Assembly: GCA_001414485.1 (NCBI GenBank)
Contig: LLEY01000065.1
Coordinates: forward strand, 186,001-250,000
From: Calycina herbarum
Taxonomy: Eukaryota; Ascomycota; Leotiomycetes; Helotiales; Pezizellaceae
Length of the DNA stretch: 64,000 nt
Direction of reading: 5' to 3'
Under the pieces are notes generated by a model. It was not told the DNA's origin, ran no database searches, and worked only from the letters and a program-made list of their open reading frames with translations. Positions 56,547-64,000 of the stretch are shown here, piece after piece (position 1 is the stretch's first letter; each line of letters begins with the position of its first letter). A program made the position numbers and the translations under genes.

Positions 56547-57222
56547 AACTCGGTTCATAAAGGATTGAGAGCCACAAGGTCTTCATTGGAGATATCTTGT
56601 ATCGCGAAAGGAACAAATGTTCAATTTTTGACATGGGGATAACGAGATTTGGAACAGGATTTCGTGTTGAAGGATTCCTATGGGACAAAATTGCCTTGCA
56701 GAGGCCAATTTTCCATGATAATCTCAGGATTACAAACATCACGACAAACCGAGGAGATTCAGTCGCCACTTCTGATAAGTGCAAAAGTTCGGAGCTTTCT
56801 ACAGTATGTTGATGACCTGTTATTTTTTTTATCAGTTCACGTCATGAGGTATAATCTACCTACTAATCCCCTCGGTTCTTTTATAATGAGAGTTCAAGGA
56901 GGGCAGAGGAACTTTTCTTTTTCTTTTTCCCTCCCCCTTACATTTTATCCTCGTTTTCTATAAATCTTGACAAGAAAGAGCTAATTACGAGTGTAAAATG
57001 GGCTTAAAGCGGGTAGTTGTGGCGGGGTAAATTTACCCCTCATTGAGTTACATAAACCTCCATTCCCACAAAACACCTCCATAAATACCTCTCATTGTTC
57101 TAATATCTAGCAACATTTAGTGCAGGTAGCGAAGAAGCCAAATCCATAGTTCTTGATTAACTTGAAATTGCTTGAACAACGTGAGCCACTGCTGCTTTTA
57201 CGCGCAATGCCACGATGTAACG

Positions 57223-57234
57223 GTCACGCGTGAC
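57223..57234. promoter_or_regulatory. Perfect 12-bp palindrome upstream of the modin-like gene
   Basis: GTCACGCGTGAC lies about 90 bp upstream of the ATG at 57324 and equals its own reverse complement. The position in the proximal promoter fits a dimeric regulator site. It resembles the GTCACGTGAC palindrome at 44471-44480 with CGCG in place of CG. The binding factor is unknown. Confidence 0.4.
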
Positions 57235-57323
57235 GCTGCTAAAAATACATTTCAGCTTTTCCACCTCAACGCTATCGCGAAATATCTCTCTGCTATTTTT
57301 GTATCTCCTCAACAATAACAATC

Positions 57324-59897
57324 ATGGATGCATCAACGATATCCGCTATCGCGGCGTTGGTGATTGCAATAATCGCAATGTTCATCGCCACTGCCCAAGC
57401 AACGCAGCAATATTTCATCACTGGACAAGGCATTCGCCTCTGCGATAGTGTAGTATTCGCCGATATGCCGGGTCAGGGTCGTCGCATATGGCAAGCATCA
57501 CAATTCAGATTCCGGGTCGTCTATTCAATACCCCAAATTAGCTTGCCAAATAATTTTTGGCCATCGAATTGGTCTGTGTCGCATAAAGATAGGAGACATT
57601 CCCTTCCGTTTTTGACAAATCGCAATTCAAGAGTGTCGCCGCAGCCGCAACCTTTGTTTGATAGTCCAAGAGAACATGTAATAGTGGTTGAACCGAGATG
57701 GGAGCTTGGTAGAGAAAGTCAAGCTGATACGGATAGTGAAAGGATTGAGAGAGCGTGGTCCGAAAAAGCGAGCTATTCTTTGAGGAGACTGTTTAGTTCA
57801 ATGCGCTGGAAAGTGAGGATATGGCTTCATGATTGCCTGCGGCGGCGTTTGAAGTTCAACCGGCAACCAGAAACACAGAAGGGCGTCGGTCTACGAACTG
57901 GGGAAGCTGCGTGGGTATCCTTCTGCAAGATCATATATTATTCTTGCCACGAAGACATTCGATATGATCTCGTTAAAAGGGATGTGGATCGATGTCCATC
58001 GGATCTCCCTACTGTGCCAATGCCAGTTTCGCTGCGAGATGTTGTTGCTATGGCTTTATCAGTTGGTATGCACTGTACTGAGGCTTCCTTTACAGCGCGT
58101 ACACTGTCTATGCAAGGTTCTGCCGGTATACTTGCAACATCTCAACATCCTGTTCTTGGACCTCTGCTTCATTTCACTCCCGGTGATACAAGCGTTCTTC
58201 ACGGTGTAGTTAGAACGGGTCATATCTCCACGGACTGGCTTTCAAGAACATGGGACTGGTGTATCGTTGCTGGAGAGTCTTTCCAGCATAGGGATAGAAG
58301 GAATGTGGAGAAAACCTCTGGTGTTTGGGTTCATCGTGTTCGATCATCTGGAGCCAAGAGTCAAGACGTGGTTTTGGGAGATAAAGACGGAGACAAGAAC
58401 AAGAGGCGATGGGCAGCTGTTAAAGAAGACGACAGTAGTCTCGTACCCGCAACACTTCCTTCTATTCAGAAAACCCTTGGCGAAAGAAAGGGATTACATG
58501 ATGGTCAATGGGAACTCATTTTTGATGGGCCTCCTCGTGTATTCTTTCAGTCCCCGCCAGCTACTGTCATTCCTAGTCGAGTGCCTGCTTCTGCTTCTGT
58601 TTCATCAGACAATAATTCGAACGAGCCCGCTAGTGAACAAAATAAACCTGGACCGAGTCTGAGCAAGCCAAGCCGACACGGAACATTTCAGTCAACTGTA
58701 GAAGACGCGAGCGATAACTCTGAAATCCATCTCCCAATGGAAACCTCCGATACGCCATCTGCAGTGCCATTTCTTCTGGCCAATTCCCCTACAGCTCCTC
58801 AAATCGGCGGTCCAACAAGTGAAGCGAACTTGAAGGCAAGGCAACGACAAGCGGAACGAAACGAAAGGGCAGCGAAAATTGCAAGGGATGAAGAAACAGC
58901 TAACAATCTTGAAAAAACGGGGAGAACTCAGACAGTATCAGGAGTTCGACTCATTGAATGGAGAAAAGAAGCGGCAGAGGGATCTTCTGGGCCCCAAAAA
59001 GCAGCAGAAAAAATCAAAGCGGAAACTCTGACGGAGGAAGAACAGGAAGCGCTTGATCGAGAAGCTCAACGAAAGAAAGACAGAGAAGCCCGGGACCAAC
59101 AACGCCGTCTTCGAAACAACGAACGTGGTCAGGCGGCTTATTTGTACGGAAAGATAAATTGGTTTTGGCTTTGCCAATCTGATATTATGCCGGGATTTTG
59201 GGCGACACCATGGCGTTCACTTGACGCATTAGATGACCGTACTTGCTCAGGCGCAGTTAAAATCGTCTTGAACGCTCTTCTAGGCTTTACAAATGGAAAC
59301 AGTCTGCGGTATGTCACAGATTGGAGAGGGTTTATCAATCCTGCAATGGATTGGATGTTGAATGGCAAGACAACATTTCCCGGTTATGCATATAATGCTC
59401 GTGATGGGGTTTATCCAGCAGTCAAGATCGATGTTTTTAAAGAGCCTATTCCAGCTCTCGAACTTTATTCTTCATACAATTATCAAGTCGCACGACGCCG
59501 AAGGTTCGATACCCAAACATGCCAGAACGAACTTCTGGAATTAATGAAGCTCGATGCTTGGCTGTCAATGTGTGGTAGAACCGATGAGATTCTCCATGGA
59601 CGAAATGATCTCATCAAACAGACACCTGCCATGGTCGAACTTCTCTTCGAAGAATTTACACTGGATTTTCTTAATTTAGACCAGGCGGATACAGAGGGAG
59701 GAATGCAAGAGAACCAGGAACTTGCTACGAATGTGATGGATTTCTTGCTCGATGAGGAGTTATCTGGTGCGGAACAAATGTATATTCTTGTAGCTACCTT
59801 AAGAGCTGCAAAAGTCGGGTTGTCGATTCTCGAGGGGGCTGATACTAGGCTGTTACAAGATATTCTTCGAGAAGATGTCCAAGTTCATATGGTGTAG
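57324..59897 (+). CDS. Modin-like membrane-anchored protein, 857 aa
   Basis: Long intact single-exon frame from ATG at 57324 to TAG at 59895-59897. The N-terminus (ISAIAALVIAIIAMFIATAQ) is one hydrophobic segment, likely a signal anchor, followed by YFITGQGIRLCDSVVF and a large globular part (LRDVVAMALSVGMHCTEASF, GHISTDWLSRTWDWC). The middle (about 400-500) is Ser/Pro-rich, about 500-600 is a highly charged coiled coil, and the last 260 residues are globular again (YLYGKINWFWLCQSDIMPGF). This order resembles ascomycete proteins annotated as 'modin', named after a Podospora suppressor of heterokaryon incompatibility; I recall the name, not a verified orthology. Notably it is fully intact beside broken incompatibility-like genes. 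Confidence 0.7.
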   Translation: MDASTISAIAALVIAIIAMFIATAQATQQYFITGQGIRLCDSVVFADMPGQGRRIWQASQFRFRVVYSIPQISLPNNFWPSNWSVSHKDRRHSLPFLTNRNSRVSPQPQPLFDSPREHVIVVEPRWELGRESQADTDSERIERAWSEKASYSLRRLFSSMRWKVRIWLHDCLRRRLKFNRQPETQKGVGLRTGEAAWVSFCKIIYYSCHEDIRYDLVKRDVDRCPSDLPTVPMPVSLRDVVAMALSVGMHCTEASFTARTLSMQGSAGILATSQHPVLGPLLHFTPGDTSVLHGVVRTGHISTDWLSRTWDWCIVAGESFQHRDRRNVEKTSGVWVHRVRSSGAKSQDVVLGDKDGDKNKRRWAAVKEDDSSLVPATLPSIQKTLGERKGLHDGQWELIFDGPPRVFFQSPPATVIPSRVPASASVSSDNNSNEPASEQNKPGPSLSKPSRHGTFQSTVEDASDNSEIHLPMETSDTPSAVPFLLANSPTAPQIGGPTSEANLKARQRQAERNERAAKIARDEETANNLEKTGRTQTVSGVRLIEWRKEAAEGSSGPQKAAEKIKAETLTEEEQEALDREAQRKKDREARDQQRRLRNNERGQAAYLYGKINWFWLCQSDIMPGFWATPWRSLDALDDRTCSGAVKIVLNALLGFTNGNSLRYVTDWRGFINPAMDWMLNGKTTFPGYAYNARDGVYPAVKIDVFKEPIPALELYSSYNYQVARRRRFDTQTCQNELLELMKLDAWLSMCGRTDEILHGRNDLIKQTPAMVELLFEEFTLDFLNLDQADTEGGMQENQELATNVMDFLLDEELSGAEQMYILVATLRAAKVGLSILEGADTRLLQDILREDVQVHMV

Positions 59898-61180
59898 GCT
59901 TAATAAGTCGTGGTCAAAATAAATATTTTAATAATGTATTACTTGGTTACTTGCTTGTGCGGCATGTTACAGAATCAGCTGTATCGAGAGAGAAAAACTT
60001 GTTGTTGATGTTTAGTTTGTATGGCATTATAACTCTTATACTCAGGGCGCGACACTTTGATTCTTTTGACGTGAGGTGTATATATCTTCAATCAATACCC
60101 CTCGTAGTGGATGGAAATGAAAAATCGAGAATTTGGTTTTTTTCAGAAGGGACTGGGTGCTACACAGGATCTAAGATGTGGAGTTGTCTATGATAGCTAT
60201 AAATATACTATTTTGTAGTAAAATTTATATCTTCTTTGGAAGCTTTGGAATATTAAAGTTCTCACTTTATACTTAAGATTATTTCTTTCTTATTCTTTTT
60301 CGTTTCGTTTTTAAGAAAATCTAGAGCATATAGTATAATAAGCTTTTTAATGTTTTTGATCAGTCTGTTCTTTTTCATATTTGGAAATATTTAAATTCTT
60401 TCTAGATTATCCCTCCTTTTCTTCTAAATTAAACCATTAGCTAACTATTATTTGCTTCTTATATTTGGATTATTTGTTTTTGTTTGTACTTTTCTTCTTT
60501 ATTTCTTAAAGATTAGCTAACTAGTAAAAAATCATTAACTATCATATTCTTCTAAAGCTTACTTTATTTGAAGTAAGTTTAGACTAACCTACCATTTTCA
60601 AAAGGAGTCGTGGAATAATATCAGCCTGCTCCTAGCAACTACTGTCATTCAAGCTGGAATTAGATTCTGCTCACAATATTGAGGTTTGAAGAGCACGCTT
60701 GAACAAATGTCCATTGCCGAATTATAACTGCGCAGAGTTTACAAGAAAGACAAAAACCTGCTGCTGTAGAATACATTTTTCCACTTCGCATTCAATCTAT
60801 AGAAAAGGTATAATATCCCTTTCTTCCTGTCAAATATGAACAAAGAAAGTTCCCAGCGCTCTTTTTCACCGTCGAATCTTGAACTACTGTGGAATCTCCC
60901 TTATTAATTTTTTCTAATTTTCAAAATCCCAAGCTCAGAAAAAGTGACCATCCACCACTGACCGACAGGAACATCAACGGGAAAACGAGGAGATGTGTTC
61001 TAACTCTCAGTAAAGTTACGCTACGACACAGGCTTGCGATAAAGGCACCAATGAAGAATGATACATCCTTTGATCTGCGCTGTTCTTCTTTGTTCAGCCT
61101 ACCAAATTCAAACACGACGTGAAAACTAGATAAATCTATAACCTTCTTATATACCATGTGAATAGCTGCATACCATTTAG
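59898..61180. other. Intergenic, partly AT-rich (RIP-like)
   Basis: About 1.3 kb. The block from about 60190 to 60600 is AT-rich and ORF-free like the decayed repeats elsewhere, and the rest is ordinary. ORFs at 60889-61122 (plus) and 60921-61307 (minus) overlap and neither is convincing. Confidence 0.4.
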
Positions 61181-63456
61181 TGTAGGAGGCAGGGTTAAAC
61201 CGGATATCAGCGGGATAGTGGGATACGGGATTTAGATTATCCGATTCCGGAACAGCACAAAAGAGAATTTTGAACAAACGTTGATACACCACGTTTGATG
61301 CCACCAACGAATATCCAAGTGGTTGTCAATAGTGGAGGGATGGGATAATATGACTATTCGTGTAAGGAGGTAGCAGCTTACGGTGGTAAGTTGCTGCCAC
61401 CTAGCATTTAAATCAGGTTATCCCTCCCCTCGACATTCTGTATGCATCATTCCAAGTGTGTATTTTACCATACCAATCTTCCAACCATATTCGTCGCCGC
61501 TGGTATTGTCCCAAAGGCTCTCGATCAAGTCGCTCACACAGAATGGAACTTTCAAAATTCATCTGGCCATTCAACCGTGTGATGGGGCGAGGACGAGGGA
61601 GGCTGATGCAATCGCACAAGCCCCTTCGTTGCGCGTATAAGCAATCCATCCCGCATTGTGGCCCTTTCATTTTTGTAAGCAGTTTCCTCCCCAACACCGG
61701 GTTCATTCTCTCGAAGTCCGTTTCTTCAGCAATCCGCGTTCTTGTAGAATGTCGCTTATTGTCCTGTCGGCCCCTGCTGTGGGCTCAAGAGGAATTATTT
61801 TTGGGGGGACGCTCGGCAAGAGAGGTATCTGGGTATCGGGATTGTTGTATTAGTGTAAAATCGGCGGAGCATCGAGCTAAAAAGGGTTGGATGATTATAG
61901 ATTCATGTCGAGAAGATCTTGTATGGCCGGTGATTCTCCTGCTTGTTGGGTCTCCTATTCTGCATGTTATTTGAATCCTCTTTTCCACGTTACGAATGCC
62001 TACCTTCAATTGTGGTGCGCAATCACCCCAAGCATCTTTCCAAAAGCATCCAGACCTTGGTTGTTTGGAATGTGCCGAGGTCGTTCTGCCTCTGCTGACC
62101 TTGTCAGTGGTAGCCATGGCGTTTTAAGACAGTTGGGTCGAGATTTTGTGGTTGGATCGGTAGGAAGAGGGAAGACATTTTAGTAGCCACAATACAGGTA
62201 TCTTATCTGATATTCTGCGTTCGAATCTTGCGGGGAGCTCGGAGTCCAGAATACTCGTGGTTGTCGGTCGATGTAGTCTTTGCCGTGGGCTTGGTCTGCA
62301 GCTTCATCAGTGGCATACCTGTGTTGTGGTGACTCTAGAGGACTCTAAAGGGCGATAGAACCGCTTGCCATCAAAATAGTTAGACTCGATTATCGCAAGG
62401 CTGTAATTTACAGCCTGTCGGAGGTCGGACTTTACGCCTTGTGTTATGGCTCTACTCGCTATAGCTGCTTCCCGCCCCCCTTCCCCCGTTTTACGTTCTA
62501 TTTAAGACCTTATCAGGAAATTATGGCCAGTCAAATTTGTAGTGTATTTTGCCATTTCACTGTATTCTGTCATTTCACCTCGCCGACTTTGATGCCCAGC
62601 CTTGCCACACTACACAAGCTTAGCCACTTTGGGTTCATGCTGCTATCCTTGCAAGTCTTCAAGTTCCTAGTAAGCAGCGGGCCTCCAAAAGCAAAGATTC
62701 TCTTCTGGGCTATTTAGTTAGCAAGATCATAGAGCCTATTCTGCGTTGTTAATTTTGACCCCTAATTTCTCTGCATATTTGCAAGTTCAGTTGTTCGCTT
62801 TGCGCTCTCGCGTAAACCTTGCACTTTCCCAATTAGGCTTCATTCACCAAATATCGCACAATCATTCCCATATTTCTCCCAATAGGTCGCTGGTAGTGGT
62901 ATTGGTTAGTTTTATGCAGCTGTGCTATCAGCACTATTACCCATTTATCTACAGTTCGATTTACTTTTTAGTTATTAGAAGCACATTGCCTTAAGATATG
63001 CGGTTTAAAAATGTCTTTGAAGAATGGTACCTGGTTCTCAAAATGTAGCCTGACTCTTTATAGATTAAGGAAGTAACTTAAGGACTTTTTCTAAGAGATG
63101 AAGGCACTTAAGGGGGTAAGTAAGATAGTAGCTGTGAAATTAGTCGAGGAGTCAAGCCAGAGAGAGCCAATTCCTCTTTTTTGGTCCTGGAATGCATGCA
63201 GCTTGTAGTTCAGCGGTATCAGGTCGGAATCGAGTATGTCCGTGCTGTACGGTGGGGAAAAATTCTCCCACTGCTCTCGTCAATTTTCGCCGCGACTCTG
63301 TTCCTAATTGCAAGCCCAATCTCTCCTTCGTGCAACCGCCATTTCTGCCTTACGGTACCATAATTTTCGCTCTTTCTATTGCTTACACGCGAAATCCGAA
63401 GTCCCCTGCATCATTTCTCGCAGTTTTCCTTGCGCGTCGCTCGACTTTGCTTGAAA
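61181..63456. repeat. Right arm of the inverted segmental duplication
   Basis: Reverse-complement relative of 24897-27540, with landmarks in mirrored order. Clear matches include the GGTGGCAGCAACTTAC block (about 61390), the SHTEWNFQNSSG frame (about 61530-61560), and the minus-strand GLDAF-containing frame near 62060. They also include the SRVNLALSQ frame (about 62810) and the flank GAGTATGTCCGTGCTGTACG just upstream of the caspase-like gene (about 63231-63250), matched in the left arm near 25080-25100. Identity looks moderate, with many small indels, so the duplication is not recent. No intact ORF other than the caspase-like gene. Confidence 0.6.
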
Positions 63457-64000
63457 ATGGACAGCATCGCAGCTGGAAGTTCTCAAAGCCAGGGGGAGGA
63501 GGTGACCTGTCTCAAAGACGAAATCGTGAGGCTTCAAGCCGAGTTGAAAAAGAAGAATTCGACCGACAATGGAGGCCCGGAGAAAAGAGTATATCGAGAG
63601 GTTCGCGTGCTCATCGCAAAGTGGGAGTTTGGCGATATTGATGTCGATGAGGAGATCAACGAGCTAAACCATGTTTTTACGAGAGATTGGGGTTTCGATG
63701 TCCAATATATCACCATTTGTGATGATGATTCGGCGGAAGATGTAGCGGAAAAGGTGGAGAAAAAGGTGGAAGGCCACCAGTCTTCCGATATCCTCTGGAT
63801 ATACTATTATGCTGGTCATGGGATATTAACGGAGGATGATAACAAGACACTGCTGTGGTGCCCGTAAGTCAGAGAAATTCCAAACATTGAAAGGATGGCC
63901 AACTAATTTCGATGAAAGAACAATAGATGACGACTTCCCCGAGATATCCAGCATACCGGTCCAGAAAATCTTCGAAAATTTGCCCTCGGATGCCATCCTC
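63457..64000 (+). CDS. Caspase-like (peptidase C14 type) protein, 3' end beyond window
   Basis: ATG at 63457 begins MDSIAAGSSQSQGEEVTCLK, then a coiled coil (DEIVRLQAELKKKN) and the caspase-like core up to the catalytic-His segment DILWIYYYAGHG. Exon 1 ends at 63863 (donor GTAAGT). The 55-nt intron has branch CCAACTAAT, and exon 2 begins at 63919 and reads PTIDDDFPEISSIPVQKIFE to the window edge. The intron sits at the same place as in the copy at 24089-24896, with the same branch sequence, so these are true paralogues. The Cys motif would lie beyond the window. The start is supported by alignment with MDQTPQE in the other copy. Confidence 0.75.

Overview
The window looks like nuclear DNA of a filamentous ascomycete (Pezizomycotina). 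Introns are short (about 50-120 nt) with GTANGT-type donors and CTAAC/CTAAT branch points. Two Zn2Cys6 regulators, a bHLH regulator, a modin-like protein and NLR-associated domains are present. The transposons carry the TA-rich, CA/TG-poor decay and TAG/TAA-riddled frames typical of repeat-induced point mutation (RIP). A leotiomycete is my best guess from protein flavour, but that is inference.

Layout. 0-13 kb is ordinary gene space: a partial methyltransferase, a hypothetical gene, a Zn2Cys6 regulator with a hidden 20-nt first exon, and an eight-exon large conserved gene carrying one premature TAG. 14-23 kb holds small secreted/coiled-coil type genes split by a 5.7-kb RIP-degraded LINE flanked by a perfect 17-bp target duplication. 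24.1-27.5 kb and 61.2-64 kb are diverged inverted copies of one segment. Each has a caspase-like gene at its outer end and decayed coding remnants behind it. 28-37.6 kb has small disordered or coiled-coil genes on the minus strand (at least two are paralogues), an array of about ten palindromic hairpin units (29.2-29.9 kb) and a TA-flanked MITE. 38-42.7 kb is a wrecked tannase/feruloyl esterase gene cut by a Fot1/pogo-type element that itself contains a nested solo LTR, followed by a 472-bp hAT-type MITE.

43-60 kb contains an UPC2-type regulator with a broken zinc cluster, a small secreted protein, and then the most interesting part (46.2-51.8 kb). Three neighbouring genes share one short motif built on TG-x-[IL/V]-x-[IV]-G: the N-terminal exon of a VIT/vWA protein, a small two-repeat protein, and the C-terminus (two repeats) of a gene with a SesA/HeLo-type cell-death N-domain. 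That arrangement matches fungal amyloid signalling clusters of the HET-s type, here apparently with a VIT/vWA partner in place of an NLR. A bHLH regulator and a modin-like gene follow.

A recurring theme is nonsense codons explainable by one C-to-T change (CAG/CAA/CGA to TAG/TAA/TGA) in ordinary genes between the transposons. This suggests RIP leakage or accelerated decay in an accessory, incompatibility-like region. All function names come from motif recognition by eye; no search was run.
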